Below are positions 1 through 6,957 of a stretch of DNA of 23,153 nucleotides, one piece after another (the stretch's first letter is position 1; each line of letters begins with the position of its first letter). The stretch spans positions 1 to 23,153 of the forward strand of contig JBBPXY010000032.1 of NCBI GenBank assembly GCA_038200435.1. Direction: 5' to 3'. A model generated the notes under the pieces. The model worked only from the letters and a program-made list of their open reading frames with translations. It did no database searches and was not told where the DNA came from. A program made the translations under genes and the position numbers. This DNA is from JBBPXY01 sp038200435 (lineage in GTDB: Bacteria; Actinomycetota; Thermoleophilia; Solirubrobacterales; Solirubrobacteraceae).

Positions 1-14
1 CGCGCAAGGGGGTA

Positions 15-130
15 GCGACGGGCGCGTCCGGCACGATGTTCCGTTCGCGAACGTTCATTTACCGGTGTCAGGACACCGGTGCGTGAACGTTCGCGCCTCG
101 TCGAGTCGCTCCAACGCCGCTTTCGCGTGA
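15..130. repeat. 116-bp dispersed palindromic repeat, copy 1
   Basis: This segment aligns without gaps to 18197-18312, with 9 mismatches in 116 positions by my count. It carries a strong inverted repeat: outer arms 46-57 and 84-95 are perfect 12-bp complements, inner arms 61-69 and 72-80 are perfect 9-bp complements, and the loop is AG at 70-71. Each outer arm contains the self-palindrome GAACGTTC (49-56 and 85-92). A TAG at 13-15, in frame with the first base of the window, could end an upstream gene. If so, both copies begin right after a forward-strand stop, as REP-like 3'-end elements do. I see no transposase and no target-site duplication. Confidence 0.85.
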
Positions 131-372
131 TTGCAGTTGCCGCGCCCGGTCGTTTGGGTCCGGTCATTCAGACCTAACGTGTCTCAAAGCAGTCCGGCTT
201 CGTCGCATCGGACCGCGGCGGGCCTTGCCGTTCGTCGGCAGGGGTTCGGCGGTTCGGCGTTTCGAGCTCAGGAGAAGTCGGAGGTGTTCTCCATGGTTGG
301 TGAGCTCAAGCCGCTGGGCGTTCGCGTTGGGGGCGGGCGCGAAGGCGGTCATGCCTGTGTTCTGGTCGTTGA
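131..372. other. Interval between repeat and acetyltransferase homology; small hairpins only
   Basis: This interval holds no gene I recognise. On the reverse strand it is open as the tail of the acetyltransferase ORF that begins at 601, but the translation there resembles nothing I know. Short hairpins are visible: 192-196 with 209-213, 223-230 with 236-243 (8 bp, one G-T), and a bulged one at 264-307. It may be a junction where a gene was broken. Confidence 0.35.
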
Positions 373-601
373 GCGCGTAGCCGACGGGCTCGGCGAGTAG
401 CACGAACGCCTCAGGCTCAGCGAGCCACGTCGCGTAAGCCGCTCGCCGCCGGTCCCACGACTCCTCAAGCGAGCGCGAAGCGAGATCGGGCAGCGCGCCG
501 GCGAGGTCGGCGTGGTGACGCTGCAAGGCCATCCATAGGCGCTCCAGGTCGGCGATCCGCTCCGACCCGGCACGCACGACGTGCACGCCGCTCGCGGCCA
601 T
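164..601 (-). CDS. GNAT-like acetyltransferase, apparently truncated
   Basis: This is a 145-residue ORF. Residues 1-77 look like the N-terminal half of a GNAT acetyltransferase: a helix with RIADLERLWMALQRHH, then a beta strand ending FVLLAEPVGYAL. The acetyl-CoA-binding motif (R/Q-x-x-G-x-G/A) that should follow is missing. Residues 78-145 look like translated unrelated DNA, rich in Arg and Pro. The start is well supported: its ATG (601-599) shares a base with the TGA of the upstream acetyltransferase (603-601), which implies translational coupling. Without the CoA site it is probably inactive, so it is best read as a gene remnant whose 3' half was replaced near 370. Confidence 0.5.
   Translation of the reverse strand: MAASGVHVVRAGSERIADLERLWMALQRHHADLAGALPDLASRSLEESWDRRRAAYATWLAEPEAFVLLAEPVGYALNDQNTGMTAFAPAPNANAQRLELTNHGEHLRLLLSSKRRTAEPLPTNGKARRGPMRRSRTALRHVRSE
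264..307. repeat. Bulged inverted repeat
   Basis: GAGCTCA at 264-270 pairs with TGAGCTC at 301-307, and GGAGAA at 271-276 pairs with TTCTCC at 287-292. This leaves a 10-nt loop and an 8-nt one-sided bulge at 293-300. No T-tract follows on either strand, so a standard terminator is unlikely. Function unknown. Confidence 0.4.
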
Positions 602-1470
602 CACAGCTCCCGGACGAAGCGGCCCGTCAGCGGTTCGTCGCGGTAGCCGGCGCCGGCCCACAACGCGACCGCCGCGGGATCGTTGCGGGCGACGAGCGCG
701 CTCGCGCGCCGCGCTCCGCGAGCGCGCAGCTGCGCCTCGCCGGCGGCCACCAGTCGCCGGGCGAGCCCTGGCGACGACGCTCGGGCGCCACCGCCAGGCG
801 GTACAGGTTCGCGCGCCAGCCATCCCATCCGGCGATCACCGTCCCGATGACCTTCCCGGCGTGCTCGGCCACCAGCAGGCACCCGCCGGCAGCGCCGTCG
901 ACCAGTCGCCGCAGCGAGTCGCGGTGGTCAGCCTCGCGGACCGGCGCGGGGTCGTAGGCGACCTGCCACAGGGCGAGAACCTCGTCGATCTCCGAGGCCC
1001 GCGCGGAGCGGATCACGGGCCCGGCGGCGACCTCTACGTCCGGGGCGCCTGCGGACACAAACTCCCAGCCGTGGCGCGCGGCCGACGCCATCACCGCCGA
1101 TACATCCACAGGCTCGGACGGTGACGCCGCGCCGACCTCGCGAAAGAACCGCTCCACCCCCCGCGGGATGGAAGAGCACCAGGCGCCGCCCCGCCTGCGT
1201 GCCGACGTTGCCGTCGCCATGCACGACGCCGGCCGGGACGTGGACCGTCTCGCCGGGACGCAAGAGCGAGCGCTCACCGGCGACGTCCATCGCGAACTCG
1301 CCTTCAACGACGTGAATCGTCTCGGACTCACCCAGGTGGCGATGCGCCGGCAGCGACCACCCCACCGGCGGCTCATCGACCAGCAGACACAACGAGCCGG
1401 CCGTGCGCTCCGCGTCCAGATGAATCTCGGTGCGCACAACGCCGGGCATCCAGATCACCTCGCCGCTCAC
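601..1470 (-). pseudogene. Cupin-GNAT acetyltransferase fusion with two frameshifts
   Basis: Three frames carry pieces of one protein. From the GTG at 1470 to about 1160 there is a cupin domain with the metal-binding H-x-H (LPAHRHLGESETIHVVEGEF) and the second motif PGETVHVPAGVVHGDGN. The next frame, to about 768, carries a GNAT domain (VIRSARASEIDEVLALWQVA, then LAVAPERRRQG). A third frame finishes it (LARRLVAAGEAQ, ARNDPAAVALWAGAGY) and stops at 603-601. The frame changes fall in G/C runs: one extra C in the 6-base run 1157-1162, and one missing C in the 3-base run 766-768. They cancel each other. Assembly error in homopolymers and recent gene decay are both possible. The restored protein would be about 289 residues and coupled to the acetyltransferase that starts at 601. 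Confidence 0.65.
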
Positions 1471-1503
1471 ACGCCCATGATCGCCGATCGCGACATCAGA
1501 GAC

Positions 1504-1713
1504 CTACCATCCCCGATTGCGGGCAGGGCAGCGGCCGCGTCCCGGTTCTTCCTCCAAGAGGTAGCGGAGACGGATGTGGCGGCGCTCACGGTCGGCTTGC
1601 CAGAACTCGACCTCGTCGGGCTGTAGGTGAGAGACGCCCAGTCGTCGGGGATCAGATCGGGATCGCCGGGCGGCGCTGAACGCGGCGTAAGGCGGCAGCG
1701 TCGGCGCGTTCAC
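1504..1713 (-). pseudogene. Fragment with PdxH-like C-terminal motif
   Basis: An open stretch of 69 residues (possible GTG at 1713, TAG at 1504-1506) contains LQPDEVEFWQADRERRHIRL. This matches the C-terminal signature of pyridoxamine 5'-phosphate oxidases (V-P-D-x-I/V-E-F-W-Q-G-R-x-x-R-x-H-D-R). A preceding PTLPPY resembles the Pro-rich segment before that motif. The FMN-binding split barrel that should make up the first ~160 residues is absent. The forward-strand DUF427 gene begins 21 bp upstream, and the reverse-strand ORF that runs through it shows no oxidase similarity. I read this as a relic left when the 5' part was replaced. It lies 33 bp upstream of the broken cupin-GNAT gene on the same strand. 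Confidence 0.5.
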
Positions 1714-1734
1714 ATGATCTGCTAAACCCGGGGC

Positions 1735-2535
1735 ATGTCCCTCACCTTCGGCTCCGGACCGCTCTCCGCCTCGCCCCGGCGCGGCGACCTGAATTTCCCG
1801 CTCGCGGACATCGCGCCCGCGCATCAGCTCTTCTGGCAGCCCGACGGGCGGCGCCTGCGCGCGGTCGTCGGCGCAGTTGTCGTGCTCGACACCACGCGCG
1901 CGCACCTGCTGCACGAGTCGGCGGTCGTGCCGCGGGTCTACGCGCCACTTGAGGACTTCCGCCAGGACCTGCTGACGCCCACGGACACGACGAGCCACTG
2001 CCCGTACAAGGGCCACGCGTCGTACCTGACGCTCCGCGGCGAGGGCGTCGCCGTCGAAGATCTCATGTGGACCTACGCGGAGCCGCTCGAGGCGGCGGCG
2101 TTCCTGAAGGGCTACGGCTCCGCGTTCCCCGACAAGGTCGACGCCTGGTTCGTGGAGGAGGACCGCGTCATCTCCGAGCTGCGGGACCCTTACCACCGCG
2201 TTGACGCGCATCCCTCGACGCGCCTGGCCACGGCGAAGATCAACGGCGAAGAGGTCGCGCGCTCTGAGCGGCCCGTGCTCGTCTTCGAGACCGGCGTGCG
2301 CACGCGCGTCTACTTCCCGCCCGCCGACGTCACGCACCCGGCGTCGGTCCAGCCCGGCTCCGGCAAGCGGACGATCTGCCAGTACAAGGGCGAGGCGTCC
2401 TACTGGACGGTCGCTGGGGTCGAGGACGTCGCCTGGAGCTACGACCTGCCGCTCCCCGACGCTACCCGGGTCCAGGGGCACCTGAGCTTCGACGAGTCGG
2501 CCGAGGGTATGGAGGTATCGCTCGCCGGGGCCTGA
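1735..2535 (+). CDS. DUF427 protein with two tandem DUF427 repeats
   Basis: A 266-residue soluble protein built from two copies of the DUF427 fold. Repeat 1 (about residues 40-130) has RVYAPLEDF, the hallmark CPYKG at 89-93 and VEDLMWTYAEPL. Repeat 2 (about 164-256) has RVYFPPADV, CQYKG at 215-219 and VEDVAWSYDLPL. DUF427 proteins are common in actinobacteria and have no settled biochemical role that I know of. The invariant Cys and Lys suggest a binding or catalytic site, kept in both halves. The ATG at 1735 follows a purine-poor leader with no clear Shine-Dalgarno site. Neighbours give no functional clue: reverse-strand relics lie on the left and an unrelated GGDEF gene on the right. Confidence 0.85.
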   Translation: MSLTFGSGPLSASPRRGDLNFPLADIAPAHQLFWQPDGRRLRAVVGAVVVLDTTRAHLLHESAVVPRVYAPLEDFRQDLLTPTDTTSHCPYKGHASYLTLRGEGVAVEDLMWTYAEPLEAAAFLKGYGSAFPDKVDAWFVEEDRVISELRDPYHRVDAHPSTRLATAKINGEEVARSERPVLVFETGVRTRVYFPPADVTHPASVQPGSGKRTICQYKGEASYWTVAGVEDVAWSYDLPLPDATRVQGHLSFDESAEGMEVSLAGA

Positions 2536-2698
2536 GATCTCCACGCCAGCCCGAGGGTGCGGGGTGCGCTGCCTGACCCTGGTGAGCGCGTGCCGGGGTT
2601 CGTGCTGCCCACGTCGACCGTTGCCCCGACGGTACGCGACCATCTACGGAGAGTCGCGCTTGTTCATCCGTCCAGCTCGATGTGCCGATAGAGGTGTC

Positions 2699-3247
2699 AT
2701 GAGCCAACGCACGACCGGGCTACAAGAACGGGTGCCGGAGGTCTGGGACGTCGGGCACGATTCGGTCACATGCCTCCCGGATCGCGGCGCGTGGGAGCCG
2801 CGCCTCGTGCAGGAACTGGCCCGAGCCGCTTTTTCGGGGCAGCCGCTGTGCGTCGCGATCGTCGATCTCGACAACCTGAAGGCGGTCAACGACGAGCACG
2901 GCCGGCTGGCAGGCGACAGCCTGCTGCGCAGGGCGACAGATTCGTGGACCCGGAGCATCCGTAGCACCGATTTGCTCGTCAGACTGGACTCCCACAAGTT
3001 CGGCGTCGTGCTGCCGGATTGCACCCCGTGCACCGCTGACCGGGTTTTGGACCGCATGCGCGAGGCGATGCCGGAAGGGCACAAGTTCTCAGCGGGCATC
3101 GCACCTTGGGAGGGGGGCGAGACCACGACGGAGCTCGAGCAGCGGGCCTACGAGGCGCTCTACTCAGCCAAGAGCCCGGGGCGCGCTCCCGTCCAAGTCG
3201 CAGGGATGCCCGGGCAGCCCGAGAGCGACGGCCCGGTTCCTCGCTGA
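2699..3247 (+). CDS. Degenerate GGDEF-domain protein, possible c-di-GMP receptor
   Basis: A 182-residue cytosolic protein consisting almost only of a GGDEF domain (about residues 35-160). The metal-site segment IVDLDNLKAVNDEHG (54-68) and LAGDSLLRRA are typical of diguanylate cyclases. The active-site signature is DSHKF (97-101) instead of GG(D/E)EF, so cyclase activity is very unlikely. The inhibitory-site motif RxxD is intact as RSTD (88-91), exactly five residues before the signature, which suggests it may bind c-di-GMP. The start was placed at ATG 2699 because GAGGT lies just upstream and homology begins after it. The frame is open back to 2564, but that extension has an unnatural Arg/Cys composition. 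No sensory domain or membrane segment is present. Confidence 0.8.
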   Translation: MSQRTTGLQERVPEVWDVGHDSVTCLPDRGAWEPRLVQELARAAFSGQPLCVAIVDLDNLKAVNDEHGRLAGDSLLRRATDSWTRSIRSTDLLVRLDSHKFGVVLPDCTPCTADRVLDRMREAMPEGHKFSAGIAPWEGGETTTELEQRAYEALYSAKSPGRAPVQVAGMPGQPESDGPVPR

Positions 3248-3306
3248 GCCGTTGAGCGGCAGCCGTTGCCGCGCGCGCGACGATCTTCTGTAATTCTGTC
3301 GCGAGA

Positions 3307-5973
3307 ATGAAGCTGAGTTGGTTAGTCGCCCTCGCTGTCCTGCTCCTTGCCGCTCCGGCGAGCGCCGCCGTCACGCCCTACGGGACCGACGACGCCGGAG
3401 GCTTCCGCAACGTGCTGCCGCCGGGCGAGGCGGGCACCGACAACCTGCTGCAGTTCGGGCAGTTCAACGCCAACGGACAGCGCCCTCCGCACTTCGACGA
3501 CCAGCAGCCGCTGTACGAGAACCTCCTGTATGCCTCGCCGACGCTGCGCCACGACCAGATAGGGCAGTTCTTCAAGGACGCCACGTTCGGAGTGAAGGCC
3601 GCCGACACGGCAGGCACCGAGTCGCCCTTGGGGCACCCCGGCGTGCGCATCGTCCGCGACCGTCAGTTCGGGGTCCCGCACATCTACGGCGACACGAGCG
3701 ACGATGTCGAGTTTGGGGCGGGCTACGCCGGGGCCGAGGATCGCCTCTTCCTCATGGACATCCTGCGCCACACGGGTCGCGCGCAGCTCTCCTCGTTCGC
3801 CGGCGGAGCGGCCGGCAACCGTCAGATGGATCGCACGCAGTGGGCGATCGCGCCCTACACGGAGGCCGACCTGCAGCGCCAGATCGACGATGCGCCCAAG
3901 ATCTACGGGGCGGAAGGCACACGCTTGGTGCGCTACGGCCAAGCCTATGTCGACGGAATCAACGCCTACATCGCCGCGACCCGCACGGACCCGACGAAGC
4001 TACCGGCCGAATACCCGGCCTTCGGCAAGACGCCGCAGCCCTGGAAGCTGACGGACGTGATCGCCGAAGCCTCGTTGATCGGCGGGATCTTCGGCAAGGG
4101 AGGCGGGCAGGAGGTCCGCTCGGCTCTCTTCCTCCAGGCCCTCGAGCGCCGGTTCGGCCGCCGGGCCGGCAAACGGGCCTGGGGCGACTTCCGCTCCAAG
4201 AACGACCCCGAAGCGCCGACCACCGTAAAGCGCCGGCGCTTCCCTTACCAGACCGCCTCGGCGTTCTCACGGCGCGGTCTCGCGCTGCCCGACCCGGGCA
4301 CGGTCTCCTTCACTCCGGTGGCTCCGCCGGTGAAGGCCGCGGCGTCCTCCAAAGCGGTTGGCTCTCAGCTGCTACGCGCCTTCACGCAGCATCCGCACGC
4401 CTCGAACTGGGAGCTGGTGGCCGCACGCCACTCGCGCAACCATCACCCGATCGGCGTGCTCGGCCCTCAGGTGGGCTACTACGTCCCGCAGATCCTGATG
4501 GAAGAGGACCTGCACGGGCCAGGCTTCGACGCGCGAGGCACGGCCTTCGCCGGCGTCAACCTCGTGGTGCAACTCGGGCACGGCCGCGACTACGCCTGGA
4601 GCGCGACGACCGCGACGTCGGACAACGTCGACACGTTCGCCGAAGTGCTCTGCGGCGACGACTTCCACTACCGATACAGGGGACGCTGCCTGGCGATGGA
4701 GCGCCTCGACCAGCGCAACTCCTGGACGCCGAACGCCTCGGACATGACCCCTCCGGGATCGGAGACGCTGACCGCGTATCGCACCGTGCACGGCATCGTC
4801 TACGCGCGCGGGCGCTCACATCACCACAGGGTTGCGTTCGTCACCTCGCGGACTACCTACTTCCACGAGGCCGACAGCGCCATCGGCTTCTTCCGCCTGA
4901 ACGATCCCGGCTACGTGCACGATCCGCAGTCCTTCCGCCACGCGGTCAACGGCATCTCGTTCGCCTTCAACTGGGCCTACATCGACTCGAAGCACATCGC
5001 ATACCAGCTCTCGGGGGCCTATCCCGCGCGGTCGCGCGGCACTTCCCCGGACTTTCCCGTGTTCGGTACGGGCGCCTACGACTGGCAGCACTTCAACCCC
5101 CGGTTCAACACCATGCGCACCGTTGGGCTGAACAGCCGGCCACACGCGGTCGACCCCGACTACCTCGTGTCCTGGAACAACAAGCAGGCTCCGGGTTGGG
5201 CCGCAGCCGACGACAAGTACACCTACGGCCCGGTGTTCCGTTCGCAGATGATCGAGTCGCGCGTGCGCGCGGGCATCGCCCACCACCGCCGGATGGGCCT
5301 CGAGCAGTTGGTGCGTGCGATGGAGGAGCCCGCCTCCCAGGACTTCGAATCGACCGCGTTGTGGCCCGATCTGCGGCGGGCCCTCGGCCGCCCGCGCGAC
5401 AAGCGGCTGCGCGGGGCGATGGCCGTGCTCGAGCGCTGGTACCGCGCCGGCTCACACCGGCGTGACCTGAACCGTGACGGCAAGGACGAGGACACGCGGG
5501 CGATCACGCTGATGGACGCCTGGTATCCGCGCCTCGTGGGTGCCGAGTTCGGTCCCGCGCTCGGGAGCCGCGGGATCGGCGCACTGAAGACGCTCGTGCG
5601 GCCCGCCAGTGTGCTCGCCGGGGACCAGCCGGCGGCGCCTGACTACGACGACGGCTGGTTCGCTTTCGTCTCCAAGGATCTGCGCGACGCCTTCGCGCCC
5701 CGCAAGGTTCACGGCCGCTGGTCTCGCGTCTACTGCGGCCGGCGCTCACGGGCGGGATGCCGCGCCGCGCTTCGCACCTCGCTGCTGCGCGCCACGAAGG
5801 TGACCGCCGGCGATCTCTACGCCAAGGGGGACTGCGCCTCCAAGCCGGACCCAGCGTGCTTTGACCAGAACCGCTCGGTCATCGCCAGCGCCATCTCGAT
5901 CCCGCCGTTCCCCTTCCAGAACCGCCCGACCTTCCAGCAGACAGTCGAGCTGACGCACCAAGTCGGGCGCTGA
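3307..5973 (+). CDS. Secreted penicillin acylase family N-terminal-nucleophile hydrolase
   Basis: An 888-residue precursor with a clear signal peptide (residues 1-21, ending ASAA). The fold is that of the penicillin G acylase/acyl-homoserine-lactone acylase family: chain A has RDRQFGVPHIYGDT and GYAGAEDRLFLMDILRHTGRAQLS. Chain B would begin at Ser366 in HASNWELV, the predicted autocatalytic cleavage point and nucleophile. Further family landmarks are FNWAYIDSKHIAYQLSGAYP and WNNKQAPGW. The segment after the nucleophile reads GVLGPQVGYYVPQ rather than the usual NDPHL form, so substrate preference cannot be read off; amide hydrolysis outside the cell is the safe statement. The Gly usual before the Ser is Ala here. 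It ends 19 bp from a convergent gene. Confidence 0.9.
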   Translation: MKLSWLVALAVLLLAAPASAAVTPYGTDDAGGFRNVLPPGEAGTDNLLQFGQFNANGQRPPHFDDQQPLYENLLYASPTLRHDQIGQFFKDATFGVKAADTAGTESPLGHPGVRIVRDRQFGVPHIYGDTSDDVEFGAGYAGAEDRLFLMDILRHTGRAQLSSFAGGAAGNRQMDRTQWAIAPYTEADLQRQIDDAPKIYGAEGTRLVRYGQAYVDGINAYIAATRTDPTKLPAEYPAFGKTPQPWKLTDVIAEASLIGGIFGKGGGQEVRSALFLQALERRFGRRAGKRAWGDFRSKNDPEAPTTVKRRRFPYQTASAFSRRGLALPDPGTVSFTPVAPPVKAAASSKAVGSQLLRAFTQHPHASNWELVAARHSRNHHPIGVLGPQVGYYVPQILMEEDLHGPGFDARGTAFAGVNLVVQLGHGRDYAWSATTATSDNVDTFAEVLCGDDFHYRYRGRCLAMERLDQRNSWTPNASDMTPPGSETLTAYRTVHGIVYARGRSHHHRVAFVTSRTTYFHEADSAIGFFRLNDPGYVHDPQSFRHAVNGISFAFNWAYIDSKHIAYQLSGAYPARSRGTSPDFPVFGTGAYDWQHFNPRFNTMRTVGLNSRPHAVDPDYLVSWNNKQAPGWAAADDKYTYGPVFRSQMIESRVRAGIAHHRRMGLEQLVRAMEEPASQDFESTALWPDLRRALGRPRDKRLRGAMAVLERWYRAGSHRRDLNRDGKDEDTRAITLMDAWYPRLVGAEFGPALGSRGIGALKTLVRPASVLAGDQPAAPDYDDGWFAFVSKDLRDAFAPRKVHGRWSRVYCGRRSRAGCRAALRTSLLRATKVTAGDLYAKGDCASKPDPACFDQNRSVIASAISIPPFPFQNRPTFQQTVELTHQVGR

Positions 5974-5992
5974 ACCGCCTTTCCTGCTCGGC

Positions 5993-6856
5993 TTAGCGCC
6001 GCAGCCCGAAGTACTTCGCAGCTCCGATACGGCGGCCGTCGGCATCGCGCCCGACCGCTACGGCGACGTAGCGCCCGGCGGCCAGCGGATGGTGGAGGCG
6101 CACGCGCGCGACGCGGCTATGGCCGACTGCGAATGAACTCGAGCGTCCGAGCGTACGGCCGTGGGAGGTACCCGCGTGTACGGTCACGACGACGCCGTGC
6201 ATACCCTGGTTGTTGGAGAAGACGCGCACGCGGAGGCGACCGTGGCTGGTATGGCGCGCGGTGCCTCCCAGGCGCCCGAAGCTCAAGCGCCCGCGCGGCC
6301 CTGGGTAGGCGATGGTGCCGCGAAGGGTCTCGTTGCCGGTGCCTCCTGTTCCGTTCAGTTGGTTCGGCGCGGGAACGAGCCATGTGCCAGTGCCGGTCGC
6401 CGCGGCGAAGCGGCCCGTGCCGCCAACGAACGTGTAGCGGTAGGTCGCCGCTGAAGTCGCGTAGCAGTATCGGCCCAGCGCGCTGACTTTGAGGCGGTCA
6501 CCGTTGGATGCGACGAAGGAGCCTCGCTTGCTGATTGGGGCGCACCCGTCGGCTCCGGTCGCGGCGGAGTCGATGATCACTTCGAACGCACCCGACGAAC
6601 GACCCAGGTAGGAGATCGGACCGCTGACATCGTCGTGCAAGCACATCGCGCCCGTCGGTGAGCCCGCTGGGCAGGCGCCAAAAACGAATGCGCCGACGAG
6701 ATCAGCTTTCAAAGGATGCGTCGTCGCGCCCGTCGCCCGAGAAGTGAGCGTGAAGCTCGCTCCGGCCAGGAGCAGCGCCACCATGAACGTGCGGATGGGC
6801 TTCCTAGGCCTGCGGGGAACGCACAGGGCGTCTGTTTGGTGGCGTCTCGATTCCAT
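5993..6856 (-). CDS. Secreted beta-rich protein of unknown function
   Basis: A 287-residue protein with a basic N-terminus (RRPRKPIRTF), a hydrophobic segment (MVALLLAGASFTLTS) and a likely signal-peptidase site near ATGA. A second Met at 6784 could be the start instead. The body (about 45-190) contains YTFVGGTGRFAAATGTGTW, a turn-rich strand motif seen in secreted actinobacterial beta-barrel domains resembling allene oxide cyclase, and four cysteines that could form disulfides. The C-terminal ~90 residues (RLRVRVFSNNQGMHGVVVTV, then LAAGRYVAVAVGRD) look like an Ig-like sandwich. I assign no function. It is divergent from the large LuxR-type regulator and may share control through the repeats between them. 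Confidence 0.7.
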   Translation of the reverse strand: MESRRHQTDALCVPRRPRKPIRTFMVALLLAGASFTLTSRATGATTHPLKADLVGAFVFGACPAGSPTGAMCLHDDVSGPISYLGRSSGAFEVIIDSAATGADGCAPISKRGSFVASNGDRLKVSALGRYCYATSAATYRYTFVGGTGRFAAATGTGTWLVPAPNQLNGTGGTGNETLRGTIAYPGPRGRLSFGRLGGTARHTSHGRLRVRVFSNNQGMHGVVVTVHAGTSHGRTLGRSSSFAVGHSRVARVRLHHPLAAGRYVAVAVGRDADGRRIGAAKYFGLRR

Positions 6857-6900
6857 GCACGGAGTGTGGATGAGCCGCGCGGCTCCCGCTACCGGGTTGC

Positions 6901-6938
6901 GACCCTGAGATCGACCCTGAGATGTCGGGTCGGACCCG
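6901..6938. promoter_or_regulatory. Putative operator: GACCC repeats between divergent genes
   Basis: The 101-bp divergent gap between the secreted-protein gene and the LuxR gene has a 12-bp tandem repeat (GACCCTGAGATC at 6901-6912, GACCCTGAGATG at 6913-6924). It is followed by a perfect 6-bp-arm palindrome, CGGGTC-G-GACCCG (6926-6938). The half-site GACCC thus appears at 6901, 6913 and 6933, and inverted at 6927-6931. This layout fits a regulator binding site, possibly for the adjacent LuxR protein itself. Confidence 0.4.
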
Positions 6939-6957
6939 GGGCGCAACACTTCAGGGC

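Noticed and set aside
46..95. GAACGTTC words as LexA/SOS boxes
   Set aside because: The Gram-positive SOS box needs GAAC-N4-GTTC; here the halves abut, and no SOS gene is adjacent.
46..95. The palindrome as a rho-independent terminator
   Set aside because: No T-tract follows on either strand, and the inner stem is not kept in copy 2.
1504..2643. A 379-codon reverse ORF opposite the DUF427 gene
   Set aside because: Only its last ~70 codons resemble a protein (PdxH-like tail). The rest is the antisense of a real gene, open because of GC-rich codon use.
2564..2698. N-terminal extension of the GGDEF protein
   Set aside because: The 45 extra codons are Arg/Cys-rich and unlike a domain, while ATG 2699 has GAGGT upstream.
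6922..6957. ATG 6922 as start of the LuxR regulator
   Set aside because: It lies within the tandem repeat, adds 12 unconserved residues and has no ribosome binding site; ATG 6958 leads straight into conserved sequence.
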